A DNA stretch of 64,000 bases from Trissonchulus latispiculum (taxonomy: Eukaryota; Nematoda; Enoplea; Enoplida; Ironidae): contig JASAND010020903.1 in NCBI GenBank assembly GCA_030248195.1, positions 1-64,000 on the forward strand, in the 5' to 3' direction. The stretch's first letter is position 1. The number at the start of each line of letters is the position of its first letter. A program made the translations under genes and the position numbers. A model generated the notes under the pieces. It was given only the letters and a program-made list of their open reading frames with translations. It did not search any database and was not told the DNA's origin. Of the stretch, positions 1 to 10,974 are shown piece by piece.

Positions 1-282
1 CGAATCAGTCTTCGCCTGATGGGGGTCCGTGGTGAACAAGTGGCTTCGTATTTCGCAAAGTTCACCAACATTTTCTACATATCTGCCCAGTTTTTGATCT
101 CGCCCACGGTCAGCATATTTTGCTTCTTCAATTCGTTGGTGGCTTGCCCAACCAACCAGCCAAATTTATCTGCGAACAGACTGATCCGGACATTTTCGGC
201 AGCGTGACAGCGAATTATCGTTGATAAATACCAGGAACAGCATGGAGGAAAGTACAGCTACTGTCACATTTTAAGAGAAAAA

Positions 283-364
283 GATTCTTTTCTTTCTTTC
301 TTTTTTTGCTTTTCTTTCTTCATTCTTTAAAGATGAAAGAAAGAAAGAAAGAAAAGAAAGAAAG
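283..364. repeat. Polypyrimidine/polypurine microsatellite hairpin
   Basis: A CTTT-rich tract is followed, after a short spacer around 325-335, by a GAAA-rich tract, so the two halves are inverted and could form a hairpin or triplex. It sits in otherwise unremarkable sequence; no gene is recognised at 1-282 or 365-539. Confidence 0.8.
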
Positions 365-539
365 TTTTATCTTCATAAATTTGATTGACACACGTCCTAC
401 CAATCCAGCCTATGTAAGCTTCTTTCTTACATAGACTCAATTACCTAGACCACTAAAGTAGTGCTTCAGATGCATGTGTGTTAGAAAAAGTTAAAACGAA
501 GATCAAATATCACAACACCGGAGGTTCCTTTGAAATTGG

Positions 540-880
540 CTATAAGTTGCCAGCAGCTGTCAGGTCAGCAAGCTTCTTCAAACTAGGGTCACTTAGATTT
601 CTTTTATTCGGTAACTTTTCATTCTTTTCTTCTTTCTTTTTCTTTTCTATCTTTCCTTCCTTTCTTTTTCCTTCCACTAAGACATGACAGTAGCTGTCCC
701 TTGCGGAACTCCAGCTAGTACCGCCGGAATTTGCTGTGTCTTTGATGCAGACACTAGCTCGGCGGTCAGATACGTACTGCTTGATCCAGATGATGATTTT
801 AGCAGGGACGTTACAGCTGAGCAGCTTTTCCAGCATTCCTGGCACCACACTGCATCAAATGTCCTGTGTATCTTTGGCAT
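540..880 (-). pseudogene. Non-LTR retrotransposon reverse transcriptase relic
   Basis: Two overlapping minus-strand frames together carry a broken piece of a reverse transcriptase of the jockey/CR1/I type. One frame has an FDAV-like palm motif near 845-870. The adjoining frame has an amphipathic stretch containing IKQYVSDRRASV, typical of the segment before motif B. The other frame then supplies AGVPQG near 690-710, the usual S/A-G-V-P-Q-G motif B. The required frame switches mean the copy is dead. It is followed by a CTTT-rich microsatellite and has no neighbouring endonuclease. The clade cannot be assigned from so short a piece. Confidence 0.55.
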
Positions 881-1141
881 GGCATTAAGAAGCTAAGCCT
901 ATTTCAGTTTGCCTTTCAACGACAAATGAGCAAATTTGGTTCCACAGAATTCTAGATTGAAAAGAAAAGAAATCTAAACATACCATTACACAGAGACTGC
1001 AACTGCGCATTTAGAGACATTATTTGGTTAGCCACAAATAGATGATCAGATCTGAATCAGAATGCCCAGTAAAAGCTTGTCCGGGACCTTCATCACCAGG
1101 AAATTCACCTCGGCTGACATCCCCCTGTGTTGTACCCGGTC

Positions 1142-1355
1142 CTATGGGACACCTTGACTGGATTGGCGCTTTGACCATACCCTTTGGCTGTGAGGTTGGT
1201 AGAGCGCAGCCTCGCTTGAGGGAATTAAGAGACCGAGCCAGGCTGGTGAAAAATATTGACCGCGAACTTCCTGTATCCACCACCACTTGGGCTTCCCGGT
1301 TGTACCGACCCATTTGGACCTGGACCCGCAATCTCTGATGGTCCACACTACCCAC
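1142..1355 (-). pseudogene. Retropepsin-like aspartic protease relic
   Basis: The minus-strand frame contains VVVDTGSS with the catalytic D-T-G at about 1269-1277, followed by hydrophobic residues, as in the active-site loop of retrotransposon proteases. The flanking residues do not continue into a recognisable protease fold, and a second frame overlaps, so this is a degraded fragment. It may belong to an LTR retrotransposon of the gypsy type. A chance DTGSS is possible because only one motif is visible. Confidence 0.4.
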
Positions 1356-1504
1356 AGGACAAAATCCGCCTGTAAGACATTTACTGAAGCAGCTACGGTG
1401 TCCCTTGCACCATCCACTGTCTTTGACCGTTCGCGTTTAGGATTAATCATTGCAACCTTTTTGCTATGACAAATCCGGGAAAAAATTACCTTATCCCCCG
1501 CAGG

Positions 1505-2400
1505 ATCGGAAATGCTAAACCAGGTATAAGGGAAGCAGGTATATTAAAGATTGATAATCCTGATATGGGAGTTCAGCTGATGGCACTGTGGTGTAGTTGG
1601 TTAGCATGTCTACTCCGGAGTCAGAGGGGCCGTGGTTCGAAACCCCGCTGGGCCCATTCTGTACTTTCGATCCTGAGTGAAAAGCTGAACCTCCCTCTTC
1701 CCTTCTCTCTTCCAGGTCTTGGTTTCGTGGGTACGAGGGTGCCTGACGCCTTGGTTTCTTCTTGGGCCACCAGCCCTGGTAGAAGCGCTACATGTGTCGA
1801 GGCTGCCTCAGGACTAGGATTGGACTCCTGTCTCCGGCCCCCCAGTAGTTGCTTCTGGTTGGTTGGATCTAAAGTGGTCTGGAACGTGTTTAAGGAGAGC
1901 ACGGATCCCACCGTCTCAGAATGCCCTCCGCTGCATGCGCTCTCCGGTTCGATTCCGAGTTGAGTTAGCCGCTGGTCGCGTCTTAAAGAAACCCGGGGGA
2001 GATGTAAGGGAAGCAGGCATACTAAAAATTGATAAGCCTGATATGGGAGTTCAGCTGATGGCCCTGTGGTGTAGTTGGTTAGTAGGTCCTGATTTCGTAG
2101 GTACGAGAGTGTCTGACGCCTCCCATTCGGGCCTGTCCTTGGTTTCTTCTTGGTCCACCAGCCCTGGTAGAAGCGCTACACAGGGCTGGAAACTTGGTAT
2201 CCTTGGACTGGTGCCTGGATGTCCAACAATTATATCAGCTCCCAGGACTTTCCAGGATTCACCAATCGCGGCGTGAGGACGTTGATGCTGTAAGGTACTT
2301 CAGGCTTTGTACCCGATGCGATTCCCCTGGCATCATACCTGGGCAGACTTTTTCTCGGACGGCGTGTAGGGAATAAAACCCTGGTGCTAGATTCACGATT
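1505..2400 (+). repeat. tRNA-derived SINE and a second internally deleted copy
   Basis: Two direct copies of one repeat lie head to tail. Both start with a block reading AAGGGAAGCAGG (about 1529 and 2006) and continue through GGGAGTTCAGCTGATGGC and the A-box-like TGGTGTAGTTGG. The first copy retains a B box (GGTTCGAAACC near 1634); the second lacks it and jumps directly to the downstream unit containing GGTACGAG and CACCAGCCCTGGTAGAAGCG. The arrangement is that of a tRNA-headed SINE with a unique body and a deleted neighbour. No protein is encoded here. Confidence 0.6.
1582..1654 (+). promoter_or_regulatory. tRNA-like head of the SINE (pol III boxes A and B)
   Basis: Box A TGGTGTAGTTGG and box B GGTTCGAAACC are spaced as in a tRNA promoter. 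The 3' end GCTGGGCCC can pair with the 5' GGCCC of the second copy. The anticodon arm does not fold well here, so this is a SINE promoter and not a working tRNA gene. Confidence 0.55.
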
Positions 2401-2779
2401 GACTGACTGTCGATTTGCAGGTTGTTGTCCAAGGTGTGTGATGTCCAGACAGCAATAAAATGACTTTGTGGTTGTTTGCTGATTAGGGCTAGATATTTGC
2501 TCGCTCAGAATATGAGAAAAATCACTAGGCTAAAAGATTATTTACTCGCATATCAAAATTAATCACAAACAGTTTCCAAAATGAACTCGGCTCGAATCAC
2601 AAAAGTACAACTGAAAAATAACACTCACAAAATGGCAGAGAACCACCTACGCTACCCACCGGCTACCCACGAGACTGACGACACTCTACCTGAACTTGAT
2701 CCGCCATCTTGAACTGGATCATCATTATGAGTCATATTTGAGCTATGAAATTAGCTAACAATAGTTTTACATTGATTAT
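2401..2779. other. Non-coding stretch
   Basis: Moderately AT-rich sequence between the SINE and the first 80-bp direct repeat. I see no ORF, splice-site pair or repeat in it. Confidence 0.5.
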
Positions 2780-2859
2780 TCATGAAATATTTCAATTTGA
2801 ATTGAAACTTATCTACCGTATGCTTAGGCTTAGCTCACGCGTATATCCTATACTCTACA
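2780..2859. repeat. Left copy of an 80-bp LTR-like direct repeat
   Basis: This copy matches 7231-7310 at 79 of 80 positions, in the same orientation, 4.45 kb apart. On the minus strand it starts TGTAGAG and ends near TTTCA, so it has TG..CA-like edges. On that strand it is preceded by a purine-rich GAGGGGG, which would suit a polypurine tract ahead of a 3' LTR. No flanking target duplication was found. Confidence 0.6.
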
Positions 2860-3344
2860 AAATACCCCCTCTTGCCGCCGCCCGCCCCGGCGCGGCGTGT
2901 CCACCGAAATTAGTATAGGGGTTAGATCAATTTTAAATGCTAAAATTTTCGGTTGCGCAACCTAGGTGAAACGTTAGACAATAAAACAGAGTTATAAAGA
3001 GCAAAAATAAAAACGTTGGCACACCGCCACGTATCCGGGCAGACTTTTCGTGCCACCAGGCACACTACCAACTATTAGGCGCCTTTTTAAACGGAACTAA
3101 TCGGCTGCCCCCGACCACCCACTGGGGAAACTATCCGCTACCAACAACATGGAACACGACAACAATTTACGCACCGAGACGAGAGACAGCAACAGGGGTA
3201 CATAACTAACCCCACCCAACAAAACACCCCAATTACTGACCTTAGCTGAAACGCACAAATTTATTATAAGAAAAGAAGCACAGAATACAAAAGTTAACAA
3301 CGACAAATCAAAAAGAAAAAGGCACTATATATGGGCCAACAAAA
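2860..3344. other. Non-coding stretch inside the direct-repeat bracket
   Basis: Begins with a GC-rich patch (GCCGCCGCCCGCCCC near 2875) and turns AT-rich. Only short spurious frames are present and no product is recognised. Confidence 0.4.
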
Positions 3345-3348
3345 TTAA

Positions 3349-4267
3349 GGGGGCGCTTCCATTATCGGGATTATTGATGTAAAATTTGGACCGATTGCTT
3401 AATTTTAAAGAAATTCCAACTGAAGTTACTTTGGTTGGCGGGGCATGTTTTGACAAAATTTCAGTAACTGAGACCATCTGCTTGGCTAGCTACCATTATG
3501 GCTTAAAAAATCGAAATTTTATTAAAGCCCCAAACGATTAATTCGAATGCACTATGTGAAAGAGCACAAAAAGAGCTTTACAACGATGTGCATATCACTT
3601 CTGCACGTGGTTTCTATCAAAAGTTACAGGCGGTTGAATAATTGGCAAATTTACGTTGACCATTCTCATTTCGTTTAGCAAAGTAAAAACTAACAGTTCG
3701 AAAATGAATTCTAAAGGATATTTCATGATGCTTTTGTGTTGGATTTGTCTATTATTTTATAAAATGCACTATGCAACTTATTAAAATCATAATATATGTG
3801 CAAAACAAAAGCAATTAGTGCGAAGTTTTCCAATTTAACTTTCTCATAAATGCTTCGACCAAAGTTGCTCAAATTTTGCATGTACGTTTATGAAAGAGGT
3901 ACGCAGGGGCACTTTTTTCATTTTTTGTTTAAACCTTAAATTCCGTGAGATATCGACTTCTAAAGTCTTTGAACATTTATAAAATACTCAAAATTGCACA
4001 AATCAAAAAAATGAAAAAAGTGTCCCTGCATTAGGTCCGTTTATAGATTTGTGCAAAATTTGAGCTACTTTTATTTAGCCGTTAATGAGTGACACCATTT
4101 TGAAAATTTAAAATTATCTCTCTTGTGTAAGTTGCAAGCCAAGCAATAAATTTTTTAAACTCAGCAAATTACTAGTACTTAACACCAACTATCGTTGCTG
4201 AAAATTTGAAAGAGATTGGTTGAGAATTGAATGCAGGAGAGCCGGTCCCGGTAATGGAAGCGCCCCC
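3349..4267. mobile_element. TTAA-target (piggyBac-like) non-autonomous element, 919 bp
   Basis: Inverted ends GGGGGCGCTTCCATTA face each other and both are flanked by TTAA (3345-3348 and 4268-4271), the target preferred by piggyBac-type transposases. The interior is AT-rich and non-coding, so transposition would have to be driven in trans. It sits between the 80-bp direct repeats, so it is either a later insertion there or a passenger of that unit. It resembles, but is not identical to, the TTAA elements at the right end of the window. Confidence 0.8.
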
Positions 4268-4271
4268 TTAA

Positions 4272-5596
4272 AGTATCATCTTAAAAGCTGCGAAGTTAAA
4301 TGCCATGTTATGGAACGTGTAAAAAACAACCAAACATCAAAAAATAAACAATATACAGTACACCACAGCACCAGAGACTCAGTGTTCGTGGGAGTGTGGG
4401 GAAAGGACATCTGCTGGATCAAAATCATACAGCCAGGCTGCCGGTAAGCTAGAAGACCAGAAAGGCCCAAATAGCGAATGGGGCCAGTCACAAGCACCAA
4501 AATCGGAGGCCACAGGGCCATCCAAAAGTCCAAAAAGCAGGGCCGAAGACCAGCCAAAAGCAGAACCAGGCCACCAGGCCAAAGATAGAAGAAGGGCCAG
4601 AAACCAGCCCCCACAAGAGCAAAGGGCACCACGATGAAAGAGGACCAAACCAGGCAAAAGGCGCGGCATTACGCAGGCCGTCCACCACATAGTCCAAACA
4701 TCATACTGGCCGGGAATATCCAGGCAACCAACACAAGCCGAACCAGGCAGCCGGCGCACGCGAACTAGCGCGCCTCCTCTGAACCAGAACCAGGGGACAC
4801 TCCCACGGCACGACCATCAGGGGGGGCAGGGGGGTCCAACAATCACATACAAGAAATCTAGAACAAACAAGAAAACTATAAGTAGCATACAAGGATTAAC
4901 ATATGGCAAGCAAAACAAAAATCAAACTACAAAAGGCACCGAATTCAAATCCCGACTATATCCGTCAAAAATAAAACCCGCAAGAAGAAAAACAACCGGA
5001 TTACGGTTAAGAACTCGAAAATTAAGAATACCGTTGGAACTGCAGAACCCAAAGGAGCCCCAGAAAACAGGGCTATCCAGGCGCCCAGCCGGTTTCCAGG
5101 CCGGGAGCCGGACCGCCCGGCCACGGGTACTCCATATTTAAAATGCTAAGAAAACTCGGATAAAAGAATATGAAAAGTTAATAGCATAAAAATATAAGAA
5201 CAGCAGAAACCCAGTATCACACCCTGGAGGACTATACCCTCAGAACAGCCTGATTTCACCAATTTCCTGGACCAAAGGTCCGCCAAAACAAGCCCTAAAT
5301 TAAGGCCAAATTTAATCTAAAAGGATCAAAATTTATACAAGAAAACAGAAATTTTGCAAGTAAAACTAGCTAAGTAGATTTTAGCTCATGAAAAGAAAAA
5401 ATACCTTATCTAGAACGAAAAACGAAGAATTTGAGATACGCAGAAAAATCAACACAGATACAAAGAAATAGAACCGAAACCAGGGCAAGGGTATACTCCT
5501 CCAAAACCAAGCAAACTTTAGAAAAAAATTTTCAATCAAATTTTTAGGAAAAGACTTTCAAAACAACCAACAGCAACAAAACCCCAACGCCAACCC
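4272..5596. other. Purine-rich non-coding stretch downstream of the NADAR ORF
   Basis: On the plus strand 4440-4800 is rich in CAG, CCAG and GCCA words. The open frames there are low-complexity and unlikely to be coding; 4900-5590 is A-rich. It could be the 3' untranslated part of the unit carrying the minus-strand ORF that ends at 5597. No gag-, protease- or integrase-like segment could be recognised. Confidence 0.4.
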
Positions 5597-7234
5597 TTAC
5601 TGCGGATAAGCCTCCGCGGCCGCATTCCGGTCTTGCTCCTCCCTATATTCCCACAATGACAGAGCCTGAGCACCCAAATCGGGGAAAAGCTCAGCCCGCA
5701 GGAGCATCAGAACTTTGCCCATCCAATTTTGGTACTCGGTTGTGCCCAACTTAGCCAGCATGGGGTAATCATGGGGCCCCATCTTTTCTGCCGCAGGAGC
5801 AGACTTGCCGATCCCCCAATATCGGTTAGGTGTGGCTTCGACCAAAATACGCACGCCAGAAGCGCGGAGCCATTCGACGAACGGCTTACACACCTGAGCT
5901 TTTGCCCGGAGAATCTCCAACATGAGCATAGCTCGCATGTGGTTATCCGGAGCTTCCCAGATATTACGATATTGGACCACACGGGCAAACCACCCTTTCC
6001 CGTAATGTTTCGCCGCTTCCATTGCCTGAAAGGGGCACTCCAAACTGGCTAAGTAACGGCCCGGCTCTAGGAGGCCAAAGTAGATGAAAATTTTTCCAAA
6101 CTGGTAGGCCAGTTCAGAAGCCTGGAACAGCAACCCCCAGATTTCCAAATATTCTGGCTGAGGATTTCCCTCGTCGTCGAGCACCTCAATCCGGTACATG
6201 TTAGAAGCCGGAGAACTCGTGCCCTGAAAGGCCTTGACTGCTCCGTACCGCATGACCGCATCCGAGGCCATGGCCGGGTGACGGATACAGTCCTGGATAA
6301 CCGACTGAACTAGGTGCACGAAACGAGCCGACTTATCCTTCCAGTACTTCAACGACTCCTTATAGGGCTGGAACATCGTGAGGGAAGGGTACACCCGTAG
6401 GAAAGGGACAAACTGCGCTATGGCCGCTACTGAGGCCAACGACTGCACAGGCCCCGTCCCTACGAGAGTAACCGGAGGGAACACCACCTCCCCGTCCCGC
6501 GCCAGAGCCGGAAAGGAAATCATACACTGCCAGGCATCAGCCCTCTCAGGTGGAAAGATCAGGTCAGCATGCTCTGGAGGTGCCGGCATAGGCTCATGAC
6601 TAACCTGAGCACCACCAGGAAATAACATGCGGATCTGATGAAAATAGCGATCCAGAATAGTCTCTGGAACCGCAAACGGCGCAGACTGACCTGTGAGCCA
6701 CTCCATCCAATAATCATACGTCACTCGCCAGTAAGGATTTACCCCCGGCGGACCCGATTGCGACAGCACATTTGGAAGATGGGCCACTCGCCAGTGGCGA
6801 TCCGACCAAGGCCGGAACGGAACCGCCGTCGGTGAAGCATCCACCAGGCGCTGGATTGTCGACGCCGCGTAAGAGGGTAAGGTCTGCGTGCCCGCAAACG
6901 GGGGCGACGGGGCCAGCCTATCCTCTGGGAGACCAAAGCGGTCCTCTCCCGGGAAAATTTGATACAAATCCATGCCGTCTTGGAAGTGTCGACGACCCCC
7001 AGGCCCATGATCAGGAGGGCCGACCTTAAACGGACCCATAAAAGGGTCAGAAGGAAAGGTCACCACAGAATCCACCGGCAACGGAGTCAAGTTTCCCCGC
7101 ACCGCAGAACCCGGACCCACCACAGTCAAATTGCTCACCACCTGATTGAATTGGGGCGACAGTATATGGCCGAGAGGCCAGACAATAGAGTCGTTGAGGA
7201 TGACTGCAGGCGGAGGCGGCAGAACATATTTCAT
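5597..7234 (-). CDS. NADAR-domain protein, probably mobile-element cargo
   Basis: An uninterrupted 545-codon ORF. The first true ATG is at 7234; four more in-frame codons upstream start with TTG. Residue numbers below count from that TTG, so subtract 4 for the ATG. The C-terminal third fits the NADAR (YbiA-like) family: SNMY at 348-351, ELAYQFGK at 378-385 (family EHxYQxxK), HMRAMLMLEILRAK at 436-449, LVEATPNRYWGIGKS at 468-482 and NWMGKVLMLLR at 507-517. NADAR proteins act as N-glycosidases on riboflavin intermediates, and some remove ADP-ribose from nucleobases. The first ~340 residues are proline-rich and unrecognised. There are no membrane segments and no visible introns. GC content is well above the surroundings. 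The start codon lies at the inner edge of an 80-bp repeat whose twin is at 2780-2859, suggesting an LTR-like or other mobile unit. Family assignment is fairly sure; the cellular role is unknown. Confidence 0.75.
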   Translation of the reverse strand: MKYVLPPPPAVILNDSIVWPLGHILSPQFNQVVSNLTVVGPGSAVRGNLTPLPVDSVVTFPSDPFMGPFKVGPPDHGPGGRRHFQDGMDLYQIFPGEDRFGLPEDRLAPSPPFAGTQTLPSYAASTIQRLVDASPTAVPFRPWSDRHWRVAHLPNVLSQSGPPGVNPYWRVTYDYWMEWLTGQSAPFAVPETILDRYFHQIRMLFPGGAQVSHEPMPAPPEHADLIFPPERADAWQCMISFPALARDGEVVFPPVTLVGTGPVQSLASVAAIAQFVPFLRVYPSLTMFQPYKESLKYWKDKSARFVHLVQSVIQDCIRHPAMASDAVMRYGAVKAFQGTSSPASNMYRIEVLDDEGNPQPEYLEIWGLLFQASELAYQFGKIFIYFGLLEPGRYLASLECPFQAMEAAKHYGKGWFARVVQYRNIWEAPDNHMRAMLMLEILRAKAQVCKPFVEWLRASGVRILVEATPNRYWGIGKSAPAAEKMGPHDYPMLAKLGTTEYQNWMGKVLMLLRAELFPDLGAQALSLWEYREEQDRNAAAEAYPQ

Positions 7235-7310
7235 GAAATATTTCAATTTGAATTGAAACTTATCTACCGTATACTTAGGCTTAGCTCACGCGTATATCCT
7301 ATACTCTACA
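7231..7310. repeat. Right copy of the 80-bp LTR-like direct repeat
   Basis: Twin of 2780-2859 (one mismatch). On the minus strand it lies immediately upstream of the NADAR ORF and contains its start codon at 7232-7234, so it is well placed to carry a promoter or 5' leader. Its outer side is a G-run (GGGGGG at 7311). Confidence 0.6.
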
Positions 7311-7466
7311 GGGGGGTGGAAATCCGGTGTGTTTACCTCAATGAGGGTACTGTAAGTTTTGGTGTGTAATTTGAGAAAACAAGCTCTAATGTGAAAAGAA
7401 AAATGATACTGTGGATAGTCGATTGTCTACTTTACAGTACGCTGTTCGCATTTAATCACCTAACTT

Positions 7467-7492
7467 GAGCCCCCCAGAGCCCCCCAGAAGTT
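7467..7492 (+). repeat. Degenerate GCCCCCCAGAAGTTGA hairpin module
   Basis: Two GAGCCCCCCAG words are followed by AAGTTGA. This is the right arm of a hairpin seen in complete form inside the hAT-like elements at 15-18, 24, 27 and 40 kb. Here only the right arm, duplicated, remains. Confidence 0.5.
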
Positions 7493-7570
7493 GAAAAATT
7501 TTTGCAGTTAACACTCCTCCCAGGAACTAATTTAGAGTGTAAACTTGGAATTAGGTTGATGTCTCCAAAA

Positions 7571-8658
7571 GGAATCACCACCTAAAAAAGCAAAAATATG
7601 AAGCTCAACGAGATCTTTCGAATGAATATAGTCATGACTGTATAGCTGCTGCCAAACTCTCAGAAATTGGGAAAACCCGCCCTGACCGGAAATCTCGAAT
7701 TTTTGAATTGGGATTACGCAGAGGGTGTTAGAACGCTAAAAGAACGTATTTCGGAAAGTTTCATCAAATTTCATGTTGATTTACGCCGCCAACCAACAAT
7801 ATGTGCCCAAAAGGAATTACCACCTCAAAACATATTCGCCAAATTTGATCAATTTTCGTTGGAGCAGTGACGAGAAAATCAAAATCAAAGATTTTGTTAC
7901 TCTTCATTGTTTGCTTTGGTTTTGGGAATTTACATTGCTTTCAAGCAACTGAATAGTGTTTTTGTTAAATAATACATATAAGTAACACCCTAACAACCTT
8001 TAAATCCCAATAGATTTAATTTTTGGATAAACTATTACTTTTAAACTACTATTTACAGGTGCAAACGGTCAACGTAAGTCACCCGTATGTAAAACTATCT
8101 GTAGCTTTTGATAGAAACTACGTACAGAAGAGATATGCAAATCATTTTAAAACTGTTTCTGTGCTCTTTCACATGGTTGATTCAAATTTAGGATGTAACG
8201 TTAAATATAATTTTGATTATTTTATATGTTTTTATATTTATATATATATTTATATTTTATTTTATATATTTATATATATTTTATATCATTTTATTTGAGC
8301 AAAGCCAAGATGGTAGCAGGCTGATTATTCACTCTCAAACACCAAAATTTTGTGCAAAGATTGCCTACCGACCAAACGTGTTTCACCAATTAGTTTCGTC
8401 ATGTTTGTTGCATTTAAGGTTGTGATTCCCTTTGGGCACAAATTGTTGGTTGGCGGCGCAAAGCAGGATGAAATTTGGCAAAACTTTCCGAAATACAATC
8501 TTTCAGCGTTCTAACACCCTCCGCGCAATTTCGATTCAAAAATTCGAGATTTCCGATCACGGCGGTTTTTCCCAATTTCTGAAAGTTTGGCGGCAGCTAT
8601 ACAGTTATGGCTATATTCATTTGAAAGATCTCGTTGAGCTTCACATTTTTGCTTTTTA
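7571..8658. repeat. Foldback repeat with ~240-bp inverted arms
   Basis: Sequence 7588-7825 recurs inverted at 8417-8658 with moderate divergence; both arms contain AGCTCAACGAGATCTTTC or its complement. The word GGAATCACCACCT marks the borders at 7571, 7813 (one change), 8417 (inverted) and again at 9387. The spacer (about 7826-8416) is AT-rich with a TATATATTT run at 8200-8290. No coding capacity. A foldback DNA transposon is likely, but its ends are not resolved. Confidence 0.6.
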
Positions 8659-9927
8659 AAGCAACTTTCTATCTTTTCTCTAGCGTGCGATATAGCCGAT
8701 TTTCTTGTTTTGGCGTCGAAATCTTGTCATTTTTGCAAAAATCAAATAATCCATCATTTCTTGAACTACACAAGCTGAAAAATCAAACTAAGGGCGTCGA
8801 TCTGAAGGTCTCACAGGGGCAAATAATCCGATGGATGATCGTCTTCCAACAGCTACACCGTATGCTGCTATCATGAAAAATGTAGTTTTTGCAAAAACAC
8901 GACCAATTTGTTTCCAAAGATTGTGGAGCATTCACCATGCAAGTTGGAGGGCTGCTACTTAACAAATGAGTTCTGCACAAATATACCCAGGGACGTTTTT
9001 TTAGTTGCCCCGATTACTGCTTTCTAGCTAAAGTAATCGCTTGACAAATTTGGAAAAAGTAGGCAAAATACAGGTTACGCACACATTTCAGCTTATTTCT
9101 CTACAACGAAGAGCGATTTCACAATAAATAAAAAATCGTCCCCAGCTTTTTGATGGAGGTATCGAATGATATAACCGATGTCTTGCGGAAAAATTTACTT
9201 GAGTCTGCAAAAATTCTGAAAAATTATACTTCTTCTAAAATGTGTTAAAAATATTTTAGAAAAGCAACATTAGTTTCAGTGCATGCATTAAAAAGAGAAA
9301 ATGTCAAGCTACATTTTGATATAAGAATGGCTTCTTAACTCCAAGTAATGAACGAGTAATAATGGTGCAAACTTTTATGACCAAAGGGAATCACCACCTT
9401 AAACCAAGATTATTTCGAAAATCCCGCTAGTGGTACTACCACCGTTACAAACAGAGAAGGTACAATAGCACAGAGACAGATCCCCGTGTTAACTAAAGCA
9501 TTTGTTAGTTTTCATTTTCGACTCAACTCAAGGGTTTGAGATGCTGTTTGAATTTGAGGTTTGAGATATACAAGTTTCTTTGCTGTTAAAGTGTCGCTCC
9601 TGCATCAATTTCTGCGAATTTGAAAGATTTAGCGGGCGTTTTGAAGCAGACTCACCAGTCTCACTCTCACTCTCGCTATACGATCACGGGCATACTATTT
9701 ATGGCCAAAAATTAACACATAACTGCAAAAAATTTGTGTAGGCATGCGACCTAACGAATGAACGAACATCAGTTTTTCGCGAAATTGTTGTGAAATTGTA
9801 AGGCCAATAATTCCGAATGTTGCGCAACCAACGTGCAAAAGCAGCAGAACTTTGATTTTACTGCGTTATGTATGGGGCATTGGATTGAGTTCCTCGGAGA
9901 CGCGCAGCACGAGCAGGACGGAGGGCA
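8659..9927. other. AT-rich non-coding stretch
   Basis: Apart from another GGAATCACCACCT word at 9387-9399 and a short TCTCACTC repeat near 9660, I see no gene or element in this stretch. Confidence 0.5.
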
Positions 9928-10974
9928 TAGGTGTGTTAGGCGGGGGGGGGGACCAGGTGTAAGGTGGGGAGGTAGGGGGTAGCCCCCCCAATCCTTTTTC
10001 AACCCTCCCCCAAAACTTTGGGGGATCCCCCCCAACTGGGGGGGGGTTGTTGAAGGCACGAAAATGGCCAAAATTTGGGTAGTTTTTGGGTAAATTTTGA
10101 AAAAAAATTTTCAAAAATGTCCAAATTTTGGCTTAAACTGTTCATTCTTATGAGAAATACACGTTATTAACTGTATTCTGGATCTGATGACTCAATATTG
10201 TCCTTCTTTTGGTCTTGGAAACATGTTGGCACTCAAGTTTTTGAGTTTAAAGCCACGGTCTACTGTTAATATTACTTTATGGTTAGATGTGTTTTTATCA
10301 TTAGAAACTGCTGAAAACGCGATTTTTGGCATAAAAAATGAAAATTTTTTTGGGAAGGGTTCAGGGGGTCCTGGGGCGGGGGTTGGGGGGTCGCTGAGGG
10401 GGCCCCCCCCAGAAAATGTTGGGGGGAGCCTCCCCCACCCCAAATCTCCGTTACTAAGGGGGGACCCCTCCCGAAAATGGAGTGGTCGCCAACCCCCCCC
10501 CCGAAAAAATTTTTTCACCCCCTCCCCCCCCCCAACTTTGGCTTCCCCCCCGACCCCCCCCCGAAAATTTTTCAACCCATAAATTTACCTAAATTTTTTT
10601 GAAAAAATTTTTAGCCAAAAATCGAAATTTTTCAAAAAATAAGCGTAAAATTGCTGAAATTGGGATAATTACCTTAAAAATCACTGAAAGTAGCTTGAAA
10701 TTGAGAAAATTTTTCAGTTTTTTCACGAAAAACCGATTTTTTGCCAACTCTCGAAAATTTTTGGGCTTCCCTCCCCCTCACAATCGACTTTTCTAACCCC
10801 CTCCCAAAGTTCCTTTTTTGTCAAACCCCACCCTACTTTTTTTTTCCAACCCCCCCCCCACTTTTTTCGCCAGCCACCGAAGGCCCTTATGACGAAGGGG
10901 GTATTTTTACGGTATGCAAAATTTTGTGCAGACATTTTGCTTAACCTGTGGACCAGGGGGGGGGTTTGGTTGGC

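Noticed and set aside
1582..1654. Functional tRNA gene
   Set aside because: Boxes A and B are good, but the anticodon arm does not pair well and the unit is followed by a SINE body.
4276..4759. Tryptophan/leucine-rich minus-strand frames
   Set aside because: They are the complement of a CCAG/GGCC-rich low-complexity tract and overlap one another in different frames.
7235..7246. Upstream extension of the NADAR ORF to position 7246
   Set aside because: The extra four codons begin with TTG; the first ATG is at 7232-7234.
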